64,000 bases of DNA, from assembly GCF_006711645.1 (NCBI RefSeq), contig NZ_CP041247.1, positions 1,612,001 to 1,676,000 of the forward strand, read 5' to 3'. The position numbers were made by a program, and so were the translations under genes. The stretch comes from Klebsiella electrica. GTDB taxonomy: Bacteria > Pseudomonadota > Gammaproteobacteria > Enterobacterales > Enterobacteriaceae. The notes under the pieces are model-generated. The model was not told the origin of the DNA, did no database searches, and was given only the letters and a program-made list of their open reading frames with translations. Each line of letters begins with the position of its first letter. The stretch's first letter is position 1. Positions 24,212 to 35,170 of this stretch are shown here, piece by piece.

Positions 24212-25957
24212 TTAGTGCTCTTCAGAGACATGGCTCCCGTTTGCCTGGCGCTCGCCCCAGTACTTCTGCTTACTGGTTTTACCGAGCCCCGGGTTCATGC
24301 TGTTGGTCGGGTCATTCTGGCGGTAGAACTGCTTTAAGCTTTCCGGCGCTTCATAGAGGTGGCCGACGTTATGCTCGGCCGGGTACTGCGCGCCGCGCGC
24401 CTGCAGCAGTTCCAGCATCTTCTCTTTCAGTTCGTGGGCATCGACGCCTTTTTTGACGATGTAATCCTGGTGGAAGACGTGGCACATAAAGTGACCATAA
24501 TAGAGCTTATGCACCAGCTGACTGTCTATCTCGGGCGGCAGCTGCTCAAACCACTCGGTATCGTTACGGCGCAGGGCGATATCCAGTGCCAGAATATCTT
24601 CCACTTCGTCGGCGTGTACTGCCTGATAACGGATGGCGGCTCCCGCGGCGGCGAAGCGATGAAGAAACGCTTTGCTGCCTTCTTCCGGCGTGCAGGCAAA
24701 GAAATCGCCCTCGGCATTGCGGAAGTATTCCTTCAGCCAGGCCTGCGCTTCTTCGATGCCGTCGCCGGCCATTTTCAGCAGCAGGTGATGTTCATATTTA
24801 TCGCGCCAGCTTTTCATCCGCTCCGGCAGGTGCGCCGGGAAGACGTGTCCGAGCTTTTGCATGAAGCGGTCGGTAAAGTGCGGCTTAAACAGCGACACTT
24901 TCTCCAGCATGGCGTCGGTGCGGCCTTTCATGGTGAAGAAGAACGGCATTTTGTCGGTGCCGAGCTTGTCGATCATCAGGAAGGTGTCTTTCCCGTAGCG
25001 CTCGGCGATGTCGTAGATATCGCGATGCATGTACTCGCCCGCCACCGGCAGATGCTCAAACCCGGCGAGGATATGGCGACGGATTTCCGTCAGCACCGCC
25101 GGGTTATTGCTGCCGATGTAAAAGACCTGCTGGCGTTTTTCCGCCGGGAAGGTATCGAGGCGCGCGGCGAATACCGCCAGCTTGCCGGCGCAGCCGGAGG
25201 ATTCAAACAGACGATCCGGATCGGCATTGTAGCGCGCAGGGGTGTCGGCGTTAACGTCGCGCACGCGGGTGACGTAATCGTGGTCATGGGCGTGGCGGCC
25301 ATCGTGCTGAATATCATCGTCTTTGATACGATCGTCGTCGAGGCGGCTGAGGATCTGTTCCGGCGTGGTGCCGAGGTCAATCCCGAGGTGGTTCACCAGC
25401 CGCAGCTTGCCGTTTTCGTCAATCCGGGCAAATAACGACATCTCGGTGTAGGCCGGGCCGCGCTGTACCAGCGAACCGCCGGAGTTGTTGCAGATCCCGC
25501 CGATCACCGAGGCGCCGATGCAGGACGATCCGATCACCGAATGCGGCTCGCGACCCAGCGGCTTCAGCGCTTTTTCCAGCGAGTAGAGGGTGGTGCCCGG
25601 GAACGCCAGCACCTGTTCGCCTTTATCCAGCAGGTGCAGCTTATCGAGGCGCAGAGTGCTGATGATGACTATCTCGCGGTCGTAGTCGTTGCCGCTGGGG
25701 GTTGAACCTTCGGTCAGTCCGGTGTTCGCCGCCTGCATCAAAATGATTTTATCGGCGTCGACGCAGGCGCTCAGCACGCGCCATAGTTCCAGCAGGGTAC
25801 CGGGGAAGACCACCGCCAGCGCGTCGCCCTGGCCGGAGCGGAAACCTTTACGGTAGCGCTGGGTTTTTGCCGGATCGGTTAACAGATGGGAGGGGCCAAC
25901 CAGTCTTGCCAGTTCCGCCAGAAAATCAGAATTCTTCGATGTTGTTGCAGGTGACAT
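24212..25957 (-). CDS. dld: FAD-dependent D-lactate dehydrogenase (quinone)
   Basis: A 581-residue peripheral membrane flavoenzyme that oxidises D-lactate to pyruvate and passes electrons to quinone. An N-terminal FAD-binding PCMH domain has the stretch ILMQAANTGLTEGSTPSG, and a C-terminal Dld membrane-binding domain follows. The start at MSPATTSKN (25957) has an ideal ribosome site (AAGGAG, 6 bases away). Divergent from bglX. Confidence 0.95.
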   Translation of the reverse strand: MSPATTSKNSDFLAELARLVGPSHLLTDPAKTQRYRKGFRSGQGDALAVVFPGTLLELWRVLSACVDADKIILMQAANTGLTEGSTPSGNDYDREIVIISTLRLDKLHLLDKGEQVLAFPGTTLYSLEKALKPLGREPHSVIGSSCIGASVIGGICNNSGGSLVQRGPAYTEMSLFARIDENGKLRLVNHLGIDLGTTPEQILSRLDDDRIKDDDIQHDGRHAHDHDYVTRVRDVNADTPARYNADPDRLFESSGCAGKLAVFAARLDTFPAEKRQQVFYIGSNNPAVLTEIRRHILAGFEHLPVAGEYMHRDIYDIAERYGKDTFLMIDKLGTDKMPFFFTMKGRTDAMLEKVSLFKPHFTDRFMQKLGHVFPAHLPERMKSWRDKYEHHLLLKMAGDGIEEAQAWLKEYFRNAEGDFFACTPEEGSKAFLHRFAAAGAAIRYQAVHADEVEDILALDIALRRNDTEWFEQLPPEIDSQLVHKLYYGHFMCHVFHQDYIVKKGVDAHELKEKMLELLQARGAQYPAEHNVGHLYEAPESLKQFYRQNDPTNSMNPGLGKTSKQKYWGERQANGSHVSEEH

Positions 25958-26151
25958 GTTCCACTCCTTGTGGTGGTACCGAAATATCGGCATTAAGCAT
26001 AGCGCTTTGTATGACAATTTTGTGCGCGAATGTGTCGAAAAATCAGAGAAGAACCTTAGCATTGTGCAGGCGTCTTGTTTATATATATGGCAAACTGCGG
26101 TTTTTATTATGTTTTGCCGTAATCCCGGTTCTGAGAGAAAGAGAGATAAAA

Positions 26152-28449
26152 ATGAAATGGCTCTGCACGATAGGCGTCGCCGTCAGTCTGGCGCTGCAAC
26201 CCGCTCTGGCGGATGAACTGTTCGGCAATCACACTCTGACGCCGCAGGCCCGCGATGCGTTTGTGAGTGAACTGCTCAAGAAGATGACCGTCGATGAAAA
26301 AATTGGCCAGCTAAGGCTGATCAGCGTCGGGCCGGATAACCCGAAAGAGGCGATCCGCGAGATGATCAAAGACGGTCAGGTCGGGGCTATCTTTAATACC
26401 GTGACCCGCCCGGATATCCGCGCGATGCAGGACCAGGTCATGCAGCTCAGCCGGTTGAAAATCCCGTTGTTTTTCGCCTATGACGTGATTCACGGCCAGC
26501 GCACGGTGTTCCCGATAAGCCTGGGTCTGGCCTCTTCCTTTAACCTGGATGCGGTCAGTACGGTGGGGCGTATTTCGGCCTATGAAGCCGCTGACGACGG
26601 TCTCAACATGACCTGGGCGCCGATGGTCGACGTCTCCCGCGATCCGCGCTGGGGCCGCGCCTCGGAAGGTTTCGGCGAAGATACCTATCTGACCACCGAA
26701 ATGGGACGGGCGATGGTCGAGTCGATGCAGGGTAAGAGCCCGGCGGATCGCTACTCGGTGATGACCAGCGTGAAGCACTTTGCCGCCTATGGCGCGGTGG
26801 AGGGGGGCAAAGAGTACAATACCGTCGATATGAGCCCGCAGCGCCTGTTCAACGACTATATGCCGCCGTATAAAGCGGGGCTGGATGCCGGGAGCGGCGC
26901 GGTGATGGTGGCGCTCAACTCGCTCAACGGCACGCCGGCGACCTCCGATGCCTGGCTGCTGAAAGAGGTGCTGCGCGATGACTGGGGCTTTAAAGGCATC
27001 ACCGTCTCCGATCATGGCGCAATCAAAGAGCTGATCAAACACGGCGTCGCCTCCGATCCACAAGATGCGGTACGGGTGGCGCTGAAGTCGGGCATCAACA
27101 TGAGCATGAGCGATGAGTACTACAGCAAATACCTGCCGGGACTGGTTAAATCCGGTAAGGTGACGATGGCGGAGCTGGATGATGCGACGCGCCACGTACT
27201 CAACGTCAAATATGATATGGGTCTGTTTAACGATCCGTACAGCCACCTCGGCCCGCAGGGGTCCGACCCGCAGGATACCAACGCCGAAAGCCGTCTGCAT
27301 CGCAAAGAGGCGCGCGAAGTCGCGCAGCAAAGCCTGGTGCTGCTGAAGAACCGTCTGGAGACGCTGCCGCTGAACAAATCGGCGACCGTTGCGGTTATCG
27401 GGCCGTTGGCCGACAGCAAGCGCGACATGATGGGCAGCTGGTCGGCGGCGGGCGTGGCGGATCAGTCGGTAACGGTGCTGACCGGCATCAAAGACGCGCT
27501 GGGTGACAAAGGCAAGGTGATATATGCCCGCGGCGCCAACGTGACCGACGATAAGGGCATTGTCGATTTCCTTAACCTGTATGAGAAAGCGGTGCAGGTC
27601 GATCCGCGCTCGCCGCAGGCGATGATCGATGAAGCGGTAGCCGCGGCGAAACAGTCCGACGTGGTGGTGGCCGTGGTGGGCGAGGCGCAGGGCATGGCCC
27701 ATGAGGCTTCCAGCCGCACCGACATTACCCTGCCGCAGAGCCAGCGCGATTTGATTAGCGCCCTGAAAGCCACCGGCAAACCGCTGGTACTGGTGCTGAT
27801 GAACGGTCGTCCGCTGGCGCTGGTGAAAGAGGATCAGCAGGCTGACGCTATCCTCGAAACCTGGTTCGCCGGGACCGAGGGCGGCCATGCTATTGCCGAT
27901 GTGCTGTTCGGCGATGCCAACCCGTCCGGTAAACTGCCGATGTCGTTCCCGCGCTCGGTGGGGCAGATTCCGGTGTACTACAGCCACCTCAATACCGGCC
28001 GTCCGTACAATGCTGACAAACCGAACAAATACACCTCCCGCTACTTTGATGAAGCGAATGGCCCGCTGTATCCGTTTGGCTACGGTCTGAGCTACACCAC
28101 CTTTAGCGTCTCCGACGTGAAAATGTCGGCGCCGACCATGCCGCGCAATGGCAGCGTCACCGCCAGCGTGCAGGTGACCAATACCGGTAAACGCGAAGGG
28201 GCGACGGTGATTCAGCTCTACCTGCAGGATGTGACCGCCTCGTTGAGTCGTCCGGTGAAAATGCTGCGTGGCTTCAAACGGGTGACGCTGAAACCAGGCG
28301 AGACGCAAACCGTCAGCTTCCCGATTGAGGTGGATGCGCTGAAGTTCTGGAATCAGAAAATGAAATACGACGCCGAGCCGGGCAAATTTAACGTCTTTAT
28401 TGGCGTCGACTCCGCCCGCGTCAAGCAGAGTGAGTTTGAGCTGCTCTAA
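26152..28449 (+). CDS. bglX: Periplasmic beta-glucosidase BglX (GH3)
   Basis: A 765-residue secreted family 3 glycosidase, identical in length to E. coli BglX. The signal peptide ends at PALA|DE (about residue 20). The catalytic nucleophile is Asp287 in ITVSDHGAIKEL, with the GH3 N-terminal, C-terminal and fibronectin-III-like domains in order. It hydrolyses terminal beta-glucosyl residues in the periplasm, complementing the PTS/phospho-glucosidase route at 15518-18784. Upstream ATGs in frame do not encode a signal peptide, so the start is 26152. Confidence 0.96.
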   Translation: MKWLCTIGVAVSLALQPALADELFGNHTLTPQARDAFVSELLKKMTVDEKIGQLRLISVGPDNPKEAIREMIKDGQVGAIFNTVTRPDIRAMQDQVMQLSRLKIPLFFAYDVIHGQRTVFPISLGLASSFNLDAVSTVGRISAYEAADDGLNMTWAPMVDVSRDPRWGRASEGFGEDTYLTTEMGRAMVESMQGKSPADRYSVMTSVKHFAAYGAVEGGKEYNTVDMSPQRLFNDYMPPYKAGLDAGSGAVMVALNSLNGTPATSDAWLLKEVLRDDWGFKGITVSDHGAIKELIKHGVASDPQDAVRVALKSGINMSMSDEYYSKYLPGLVKSGKVTMAELDDATRHVLNVKYDMGLFNDPYSHLGPQGSDPQDTNAESRLHRKEAREVAQQSLVLLKNRLETLPLNKSATVAVIGPLADSKRDMMGSWSAAGVADQSVTVLTGIKDALGDKGKVIYARGANVTDDKGIVDFLNLYEKAVQVDPRSPQAMIDEAVAAAKQSDVVVAVVGEAQGMAHEASSRTDITLPQSQRDLISALKATGKPLVLVLMNGRPLALVKEDQQADAILETWFAGTEGGHAIADVLFGDANPSGKLPMSFPRSVGQIPVYYSHLNTGRPYNADKPNKYTSRYFDEANGPLYPFGYGLSYTTFSVSDVKMSAPTMPRNGSVTASVQVTNTGKREGATVIQLYLQDVTASLSRPVKMLRGFKRVTLKPGETQTVSFPIEVDALKFWNQKMKYDAEPGKFNVFIGVDSARVKQSEFELL

Positions 28450-28473
28450 CAGGGGACGCGGCGGGTTTCACCG

Positions 28474-28502
28474 GCCGGGTAAGGCGCCCGTCGTCGCCCG
28501 GC
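28474..28502. repeat. REP-like palindrome after bglX
   Basis: GCCGGG and CCCGGC arms enclose TAAGGCGCCCGTCGTCG, a single REP-type unit of the same general sequence as the larger copies after pbpG and yehS. Confidence 0.6.
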
Positions 28503-28546
28503 GGAAACGCCGGCGCCCCGTTTAAAACAGGTTTGTCAGCAGTCGC

Positions 28547-28575
28547 AAAGGCCGAATATTCGGCCTTTTCTTTTT
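28547..28575 (+). terminator. Intrinsic terminator of bglX
   Basis: AAAGGCCGAAT/ATTCGGCCTTT is a perfect 11-bp self-complementary stretch followed by T-rich sequence (TCTTTTT). It separates bglX from osmF. Confidence 0.85.
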
Positions 28576-28649
28576 ACGCAGCGCTAAATGAACTACGCTT
28601 TTCTCTTAAGCTCCTGTTAATGGAGCGCAAATTAAAGAGGGACGCGGGG

Positions 28650-29567
28650 ATGATAAAGGCACGTATTTGGTCAGGTGCGCTGGCGCTGGCCGCGCTGATC
28701 AGCCTGCCGCTTCAGGCGGCGGAGCCGGTCAAAGTGGGCTCAAAAATCGACACCGAAGGGGCGCTGCTGGGCAATATCATTTTGCAGGTTCTGGAAAGTC
28801 ATGGCGTGAAAACCGTGAATAAGATCCAACTGGGCACCACCCCGGTGGTACGCGGGGCGATTACGGCGGGGGAACTGGACATTTACCCGGAATACACCGG
28901 CAACGGCGCCTTCTTCTTTAAAGACGAAAACGATCCGGCGTGGAAGAACGCACTGCAGGGTTATGAGAAGGTCAAAACCCTCGATGCGCAGAAGAATAAG
29001 CTTATCTGGCTGACGCCCGCGCCGGCCAATAACACCTGGACCATTGCCGTGCGTCGGGATCTGGCGGAAAAAAATCATCTGACCTCGCTGGCCGACCTCA
29101 GCACCTGGCTGCAAAAAGGGGGCGACTTTAAGCTCGCCGCCTCCGCCGAATTTATCGAACGCCCGGATGCGCTCCCGGCCTTTGAAAAAGCCTACGGCTT
29201 CAAGCTCAAGCAAAGTCAACTGCTGTCGCTGGCCGGGGGCGATACGGCGGTGACCATCAAAGCGGCGGCCCAGCAAACCTCCGGGGTGAATGCGGCAATG
29301 GCCTACGGAACCGACGGACCGGTGGCGGCGCTGGGGCTGCAAACGCTCAGCGATCCGCAGGGCGTACAGCCGATCTATGCTCCGACCCCGGTGGTGCGCG
29401 AAGCGGTGCTGAAAGCCTATCCGCAAATCGGCCAGTGGCTGCAGCCGGTCTTTGCCAGCCTTGACGAGAAAACGCTGCAACAGCTCAATGCCAGCATTGC
29501 CGTGGAAGGGCTGGACGCGAAAAAAGTTGCCGCAGATTATCTGCAGCAAAAAGGGCTGCTGAAGTAG
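28650..29567 (+). CDS. osmF: Osmoprotectant ABC importer binding protein OsmF
   Basis: A 305-residue periplasmic substrate-binding protein of the OpuAC/OsmX type, the E. coli YehZ length. The signal peptide ends at LPLQA|AEP (residue 23). [16 protein letters not shown] and [12 protein letters not shown] are family signatures. It is the first gene of osmF-yehY-yehX-yehW, a low-affinity glycine betaine-type importer that in E. coli is sigma-S dependent. The start at ATG 28650 is chosen because it gives the signal peptide. Confidence 0.94.
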   Translation: MIKARIWSGALALAALISLPLQAAEPVKVGSKIDTEGALLGNIILQVLESHGVKTVNKIQLGTTPVVRGAITAGELDIYPEYTGNGAFFFKDENDPAWKNALQGYEKVKTLDAQKNKLIWLTPAPANNTWTIAVRRDLAEKNHLTSLADLSTWLQKGGDFKLAASAEFIERPDALPAFEKAYGFKLKQSQLLSLAGGDTAVTIKAAAQQTSGVNAAMAYGTDGPVAALGLQTLSDPQGVQPIYAPTPVVREAVLKAYPQIGQWLQPVFASLDEKTLQQLNASIAVEGLDAKKVAADYLQQKGLLK

Positions 29568-29574
29568 ATTATTC

Positions 29575-30732
29575 GTGGCTATTCGCTGTTATAACCGCGT
29601 ATCGCTGCTGCTGGCCAGTTTACTGCTGCTGGTGGTGGCCCTGCCGTTCGTCAACTATGCGCCTAACCGTCTGCTGTCCGGGGAAGGGCGCTGGCTTTGG
29701 CAGCTCGCGCCGTGGCTGATGGCGCTACAGGTCGGCGGCGCGCTGCTGCTGATTCTGCTCTGCTGGTTGCCGGGGCGCAGGCCGCTGCTGCTGAGCTTGC
29801 TGATGCTGGATGCGCTGCTGGCGCTGCTGTTCTGGGGGACGGGGCAGACGGCGGTACAGCTGGCGCACAGCGGCTCCCCGCTGGCCCGCACGTCACCGGG
29901 AAGCGGCCTGTGGCTGGCTCTGGCGCTGTGCTTACTGCTGGCCAGCGAGACTATCCGGCGTCTGACCACCCGGGCACACTGGCGCTGGCTGCTCAATGCG
30001 CAAATCTGGTTGATTCCCTGTGTGCTGCTCGGCAGCGGAGCGCTGAATCAGCTCTCGCTACTGAAAGAGTATGCCAACCGCCAGGAGGTGTTTGATGACG
30101 CCCTGCGTCAACATTTGACCCTGCTGTTTGGCACGCTGCTGCCGGGTCTGCTGATCGGGCTGCCGGTGGGCATCGGCCTCTGGCGTCGGCCGCGCTGGCA
30201 GGCCCCGGTGTTCACCTTTCTCAATGTTATTCAAACCATTCCCTCCGTCGCGCTCTTTGGTCTGCTGATCGCGCCGCTGGCCGGCCTCGCCCGCCATTTT
30301 CCCGGGCTGGCTGAACGCGGTATTTCCGGCACCGGGATGACGCCCGCGCTGATTGCGCTGGTGCTGTATGCGTTACTGCCGCTGGTTCGCGGGGTGGTTA
30401 CCGGTTTACAGCAGGTACCGCGCGATGCGCTGGAGAGCGCTGCGGCGATGGGGATGAGCGGCGCGCAGCGCTTCTGGCACGTGCAGCTGCCGCTGGCGCT
30501 GCCGGTTCTGCTACGCAGTCTGCGGGTGGTGAGCGTGCAAACCGTCGGCATGGCGGTGGTCGCGGCCCTGATCGGCGCCGGCGGGTTTGGCGCGCTGGTG
30601 TTCCAGGGACTGTTGAGCAGCGCGCTGGATTTGGTACTGCTAGGGGTGATTCCGACGATTGCGCTGGCGGTGGTCGTCGACGCGCTGTTTGCGCTGTGGG
30701 GGGCATTATTGAAAGGAGAGGCGGGTGATTGA
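29575..30732 (+). CDS. yehY: Osmoprotectant ABC importer permease YehY
   Basis: A 385-residue permease that starts with GTG at 29575. An N-terminal hydrophobic extension of four to five segments precedes the BPD_transp_1 core, whose EAA-type loop is [28 protein letters not shown]. This long form is the usual one for YehY. Its end overlaps the yehX start by 8 bases, so translation is coupled. Confidence 0.94.
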   Translation: MAIRCYNRVSLLLASLLLLVVALPFVNYAPNRLLSGEGRWLWQLAPWLMALQVGGALLLILLCWLPGRRPLLLSLLMLDALLALLFWGTGQTAVQLAHSGSPLARTSPGSGLWLALALCLLLASETIRRLTTRAHWRWLLNAQIWLIPCVLLGSGALNQLSLLKEYANRQEVFDDALRQHLTLLFGTLLPGLLIGLPVGIGLWRRPRWQAPVFTFLNVIQTIPSVALFGLLIAPLAGLARHFPGLAERGISGTGMTPALIALVLYALLPLVRGVVTGLQQVPRDALESAAAMGMSGAQRFWHVQLPLALPVLLRSLRVVSVQTVGMAVVAALIGAGGFGALVFQGLLSSALDLVLLGVIPTIALAVVVDALFALWGALLKGEAGD

Positions 30733-31672
30733 ATTTGACGGGGTGAACAAATCCTTCGCCGGGCTGCCGGCGGTGAAAAACCTGAACCTGCACCTGCGCG
30801 AAGGCGCGTTCTCGGTCCTGATCGGCACCTCCGGCTCGGGGAAATCGACCACCCTGAAAATGATTAACCGGCTGGTCGAGCATGACAGCGGCACCATCCG
30901 TTTTGCCGGGCAGGATATTCGCCAGCAGCCGGTGCTGACGTTGCGTCGGCGGATGGGCTACGCCATTCAGTCTATCGGCCTGTTTCCGCACTGGACGGTC
31001 GCGCAGAACATTGCCACCGTCCCACAGCTGCAAAAATGGCCGGCGCGCAAAATCACCGCGCGCATTGACGAATTAATGGCGCTGCTGGGGCTGGAGCCGA
31101 CGCTGCGGGCGCGCTATCCGCATCAGCTCTCCGGCGGACAGCAGCAGCGCGTTGGCGTGGCGCGGGCGCTGGCGGCCAATCCTGAAGTCCTGCTGATGGA
31201 CGAACCGTTTGGCGCGCTGGATCCGGTTACCCGGGAGGCGCTCCAGCAGGAGATGATCCGCATCCATCGGCTGCTCGGGCGGACGATTGTGCTGGTGACC
31301 CACGATATTGATGAAGCGCTGCGGCTGGCGGATCACCTGGTGCTGATGGACGGCGGCGAGGTGGTGCAGCAGGGGACGCCGCTGCAGATGCTGCTTGAGC
31401 CTGAAAATACCTTCGTCGAGACTTTTTTTGGCCGCAGCGAACTGGGCGTCCGGCTGCTGTCGCTGCGCGGGGTGGGCGACTATCTGCGGCGCGATGAACG
31501 GCTTACCGGCGATACGCTGAACGTCGCGATGACGCTGCGCGAAGCGCTGTCGCAGTTTATTGCCCATCGCTGCGAAGTATTGCCGGTCGTGGATGAACAG
31601 GGGCAAGCGTGCGGGACGCTGCATTTTGCCGATCTGCTCGGCGAGGAGGTGCGGCATGCGCGTACTTCGTGA
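30725..31672 (+). CDS. yehX: Osmoprotectant ABC importer ATPase YehX
   Basis: A 315-residue ATPase, GTG start. Walker [10 protein letters not shown] (34-42), signature [15 protein letters not shown], Walker [14 protein letters not shown] and the H-loop VTHDIDEAL are intact. A C-terminal CBS-like region follows, the part that in OpuA-type systems senses ionic strength. It powers YehY/YehW. Confidence 0.95.
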   Translation: MIEFDGVNKSFAGLPAVKNLNLHLREGAFSVLIGTSGSGKSTTLKMINRLVEHDSGTIRFAGQDIRQQPVLTLRRRMGYAIQSIGLFPHWTVAQNIATVPQLQKWPARKITARIDELMALLGLEPTLRARYPHQLSGGQQQRVGVARALAANPEVLLMDEPFGALDPVTREALQQEMIRIHRLLGRTIVLVTHDIDEALRLADHLVLMDGGEVVQQGTPLQMLLEPENTFVETFFGRSELGVRLLSLRGVGDYLRRDERLTGDTLNVAMTLREALSQFIAHRCEVLPVVDEQGQACGTLHFADLLGEEVRHARTS

Positions 31673-32393
31673 TCCGCTGCTGTGGCTGCTGGCGCTGTTT
31701 ATCGCTATTTTGCTGCTGCTGCCTTACAGCACGCCGTTGTTCAGCGCGCTGTTTCCCGATCTGCCGCGCCCGGTGTATCAGCAGGAGAGTTTTGTCGCCC
31801 TGACTTTTGCCCATTGTTGGCTGGTGGCGTTTTCCAGCCTGGCGGCGACGGCGGTGGGCGTCGGGGCCGGGGTGGCGGTGACGCGTCCCGCTGGCCGCGA
31901 GTTTCGTCCATTGGTGGAGACCATTGCCGCGATGGGGCAAACGTTCCCGCCGGTGGCGGTGCTGGCGATTGCCGTTCCGGTGCTGGGGTTTGGCTGGCAG
32001 CCGGCGCTGATTGCGCTGGCGCTGTATGGCATATTGCCGGTCCTGCAGGGGACCCTGGCCGGACTGAGCGCCGTGCCGCCGGGGGGCGTGAGTATCGCTA
32101 AAGGGATGGGCATGACGGGCTGGCAGAGACTTATCCGCGTGGAGCTGCCGCTGGCCGCACCGGTGATGCTGGCCGGTATCCGCACCTCGACCATCGTCAA
32201 TATCGGTACGGCGACCATTGCGTCAACGGTCGGGGCGAATACGCTCGGCACGCCTATCGTTATCGGCCTGAGCGGATTTAATACCGCCTATGTTATTCAG
32301 GGGGCGCTACTGGTGGCGCTGGCGGCGATTATCGTCGACCGCGGCTTTGAGCGGTTGCACCGGCGAATCAGCCGACACCACCGCGCACAATAA
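31656..32393 (+). CDS. yehW: Osmoprotectant ABC importer permease YehW
   Basis: A 245-residue second permease, starting at [10 protein letters not shown] (31656) with a strong GAGGAGG ribosome site inside the yehX coding end (17-base overlap). The EAA loop [26 protein letters not shown] is present. Its last 26 bases overlap, on the opposite strand, the end of the small gene yohO. Confidence 0.94.
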   Translation: MRVLRDPLLWLLALFIAILLLLPYSTPLFSALFPDLPRPVYQQESFVALTFAHCWLVAFSSLAATAVGVGAGVAVTRPAGREFRPLVETIAAMGQTFPPVAVLAIAVPVLGFGWQPALIALALYGILPVLQGTLAGLSAVPPGGVSIAKGMGMTGWQRLIRVELPLAAPVMLAGIRTSTIVNIGTATIASTVGANTLGTPIVIGLSGFNTAYVIQGALLVALAAIIVDRGFERLHRRISRHHRAQ

Positions 32394-32481
32394 ACGAGTA
32401 ACCGGCCAGCATGACGCCGCCGATGCCGCTGATGGCCATGAATAAGAAGAGGGTGATAACCGCAATTTTCGCTGGCTTCAT
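32368..32481 (-). CDS. yohO: Small membrane protein YohO
   Basis: A 37-residue single-pass peptide, [20 protein letters not shown] followed by [17 protein letters not shown]. It matches E. coli YohO (35 residues) in sequence and in position between yehW and mlrA. A GGAG ribosome site precedes ATG at 32481. Function unknown. Its 3' end overlaps yehW antisense by 26 bases. Confidence 0.9.
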   Translation of the reverse strand: MKPAKIAVITLFLFMAISGIGGVMLAGYSFIVRGGVG

Positions 32482-32540
32482 AACAGGCTCCTGATGTTAA
32501 CGGAGGGATTATACGGTGAAGCACAGGTGTTAATGAAACA

Positions 32541-33272
32541 TTAATTGCTATTTAGCCAGATAACGTGACCCTGCTGCTGCCAGGCCTGGAGCTGCTCCTG
32601 CTGCGCGAGGGTCGGCGTTTCGCCGCACCAGACCAGCAGGGTGCTGTCAGGAAACAGATCGGGGCGAATCTGCGTCAGAGAGTGGGGGAGGACATCGACC
32701 CGCCAGCCTTGTTCGCAGGCGATCCAGCCCTCCATCCACAGCCGCGTGGTATCGTTGACATTCCAGCCGAGCACCAGCGCATGGCTGCCCGGACGTTTCC
32801 AGGCGCTGGCGAGGCTATGCGCGACATGGTTGATCAGAATCCCGTCGAGGATGCTGCGCAAGGCGCTAAGCGTCGGCTGCGGGCTGAGCAGGCGGTGGCG
32901 TAAGGGGATAAACAGATGGTTGACCAGGGTCAGCGCCGTATAACTATGGTTGCGCTCTTTGATCCACAGCCGTAAACGCGAGTAGTTGCCGTCGTGGAGA
33001 TACCCCAGCAGAATCTCCTGCTGCTGCCGCCAGCCGTCTTCTTCTCCGCTCATGTTGTCGTTAAGCAAGGTTTTGACCTTACTCACCTGAACGCCGGAAT
33101 CAATCCAGCGCTTAATCTCGCGGATACGGTCAATTTCCTGCTCGTTAAACAGGCGATGCCCGCCGTCGGTGCGCTGCGGTTTCAGCAATCCATAGCGCCG
33201 TTGCCAGGCGCGAAGCGTTACGGGATTGATGTCACAAAGCTGAGCCACTTCACCAATCGTATAAAGCGCCAT
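32541..33272 (-). CDS. mlrA: MerR-family regulator MlrA (curli/csgD activator)
   Basis: A 243-residue regulator with an N-terminal MerR helix-turn-helix (YTIGEVAQLCDINPVTLRAW and the wing RRYGLLKPQRTDGGHRLF) and a C-terminal domain of the B12-binding fold class without an obvious cobalamin motif. In E. coli, MlrA acts with the YciR/YdaM c-di-GMP pathway to activate csgD and biofilm matrix genes. Confidence 0.93.
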   Translation of the reverse strand: MALYTIGEVAQLCDINPVTLRAWQRRYGLLKPQRTDGGHRLFNEQEIDRIREIKRWIDSGVQVSKVKTLLNDNMSGEEDGWRQQQEILLGYLHDGNYSRLRLWIKERNHSYTALTLVNHLFIPLRHRLLSPQPTLSALRSILDGILINHVAHSLASAWKRPGSHALVLGWNVNDTTRLWMEGWIACEQGWRVDVLPHSLTQIRPDLFPDSTLLVWCGETPTLAQQEQLQAWQQQGHVIWLNSN

Positions 33273-33481
33273 ATATCCCCTCCCGCAAAGTCTCCCCTAT
33301 AACTGTAGAAGCTGTTTACGGAAGAGGAAATATTCGCTTATTTTTTGTTCATTTAGTCGGCGAAAGGCGGGCAAGAAGTGTGATCCTGACCATGATTTGT
33401 GATTTTCTTGTAGTGCTTCAAAGAAAGTGATGACCGGGCAGTGTATGTTACGCGCTTTCGAGTGAAGCGTGGTCTGTGGGT

Positions 33482-35170
33482 ATGTACGAGTTTGATCTGG
33501 TGTTGCTGCTGCTTCAGCAGATGTGCGTGTTTTTGGTCATCGCGTGGCTGATGAGCAAGACGCGGCTGTTCATCCCGCTGATGCAGGTTACCGTTCGCTT
33601 ACCACATAAGCTGCTGTGCTACGTGACCTTCTCCATTTTTTGCATTATGGGGACCTATTTCGGTCTGCATATCGAAGATTCGATCGCCAATACCCGCGCC
33701 ATCGGCGCCGTGATGGGCGGCCTGCTCGGCGGCCCGGTCGTTGGCGGCCTGGTGGGGTTGACCGGCGGTCTGCATCGCTACTCCCTCGGCGGCATGACGG
33801 CATTAAGCTGCATGGTTTCGACGATTGTCGAAGGGCTGCTGGGTGGCCTGGTCCACAGCGTGCTGGTCAAACGCGGGCGCCCGGATAAGGTCTTCAGCCC
33901 GCTCACCGCCGGCGCGATCACCTTCTTTGCCGAGCTGGTGCAGATGATGATCATTTTGCTGATCGCCCGTCCGTTTCAGGACGCGCTGCATCTGGTGCAA
34001 AGCATCGCCGCGCCGATGATGGTCACCAACACCGTGGGTGCCGCGCTGTTTATGCGTATCCTGCTCGATAAGCGGGCGATGTTTGAGAAATACACCTCGG
34101 CGTTTTCCGCCACTGCGCTCAAGGTGGCGGCTTCGACCGAGGGGATCCTGCGCCAGGGGTTCAACGAAGAGAACAGCATGAAGGTGGCGCAGGTGCTTAT
34201 TCAGGAACTTGATATCGGCGCGGTCGCCATCACCGATCGCGACAAGCTGCTGGCGTTCACCGGTATTGGCGACGACCACCATCTGCCGGGCAAGCCTATC
34301 TCTTCTTCCTATACGCAAAAAGCGATTGATAGCGGCGAAGTGGTGTATGCCGACGGCAACGAGGTTCCTTACCGCTGTTCCATTCATCCCGGCTGCAAGC
34401 TGGGGTCGACGCTGGTTATCCCGCTGCGCGGCGAAAACCAGCGGGTGATCGGCACTATCAAGCTGTATGAAGCGAAAAACCGCCTGTTCAGCTCCATCAA
34501 CCGCACGCTCGGGGAGGGGATAGCCCAGCTGCTGTCGGCGCAAATCCTCGCCGGGCAGTATGAGCGGCAGAAGGCGCTGCTGACGCAATCGGAGATCAAG
34601 CTGCTTCACGCGCAGGTGAATCCCCATTTTCTGTTTAATGCATTGAATACCCTGAAGGCGGTGATTCGCCGCGACAGCGATCAGGCCGGGCAACTGGTGC
34701 AGTACCTGTCGACCTTTTTCCGCAAGAATCTGAAACGGCCGTCGGAGTTTGTGACGCTGGCGGATGAGATTGAGCACGTGAATGCCTATCTGCAAATTGA
34801 GAAAGCGCGTTTCCAGGCCAATTTACAGATTCAGATGCTGGTGCCCGACACGCTGGCTCACCATCAGCTGCCGGCGTTTACGCTGCAGCCCATTGTTGAA
34901 AACGCCATTAAACACGGCACGTCGCAGCATCTCGGGGTAGGGGAAATTACCATTCGCGCCAGCCAGTACGAGCGCTGGCTGCAATTAGATATTGAGGATA
35001 ACGCCGGCCTGTACCAGGACAATCCCAACGCCAGCGGGCTGGGAATGAGTCTGGTTGACCGCCGGTTACGGGCGCGTTTCGGCGCTGACTGCGGCATTAC
35101 CGTGACCTGTGAAGCGGAACGTTTCACCCGCGTCACGCTGCGACTGCCTCTGGAGGAGAGCGCGTGTTAA
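33482..35170 (+). CDS. btsS: Pyruvate-sensing histidine kinase BtsS (LytS type)
   Basis: A 562-residue LytS-type sensor kinase from ATG 33482; a GTG two codons upstream is possible. Five to six membrane segments form the 5TM-LYT receptor (about 1-195), followed by a GAF domain (about 220-355) and the catalytic part with phospho-accepting His382 in [15 protein letters not shown] and N-box IVENAIKHG. In E. coli, BtsS binds extracellular pyruvate and signals to BtsR to switch on the pyruvate transporter btsT. It overlaps btsR by 7 bases. Confidence 0.95.
   Translation: MYEFDLVLLLLQQMCVFLVIAWLMSKTRLFIPLMQVTVRLPHKLLCYVTFSIFCIMGTYFGLHIEDSIANTRAIGAVMGGLLGGPVVGGLVGLTGGLHRYSLGGMTALSCMVSTIVEGLLGGLVHSVLVKRGRPDKVFSPLTAGAITFFAELVQMMIILLIARPFQDALHLVQSIAAPMMVTNTVGAALFMRILLDKRAMFEKYTSAFSATALKVAASTEGILRQGFNEENSMKVAQVLIQELDIGAVAITDRDKLLAFTGIGDDHHLPGKPISSSYTQKAIDSGEVVYADGNEVPYRCSIHPGCKLGSTLVIPLRGENQRVIGTIKLYEAKNRLFSSINRTLGEGIAQLLSAQILAGQYERQKALLTQSEIKLLHAQVNPHFLFNALNTLKAVIRRDSDQAGQLVQYLSTFFRKNLKRPSEFVTLADEIEHVNAYLQIEKARFQANLQIQMLVPDTLAHHQLPAFTLQPIVENAIKHGTSQHLGVGEITIRASQYERWLQLDIEDNAGLYQDNPNASGLGMSLVDRRLRARFGADCGITVTCEAERFTRVTLRLPLEESAC

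Noticed and set aside
24359..25435. A 358-codon open frame antisense to dld
   Set aside because: Shadow of the dld reading frame with no family resemblance; dld is intact.
26311..28308. A 665-codon open frame antisense to bglX
   Set aside because: Low-complexity His/Arg/Gln-rich translation typical of the reverse complement of a GC-rich coding sequence. BglX is complete on the other strand with all catalytic motifs.
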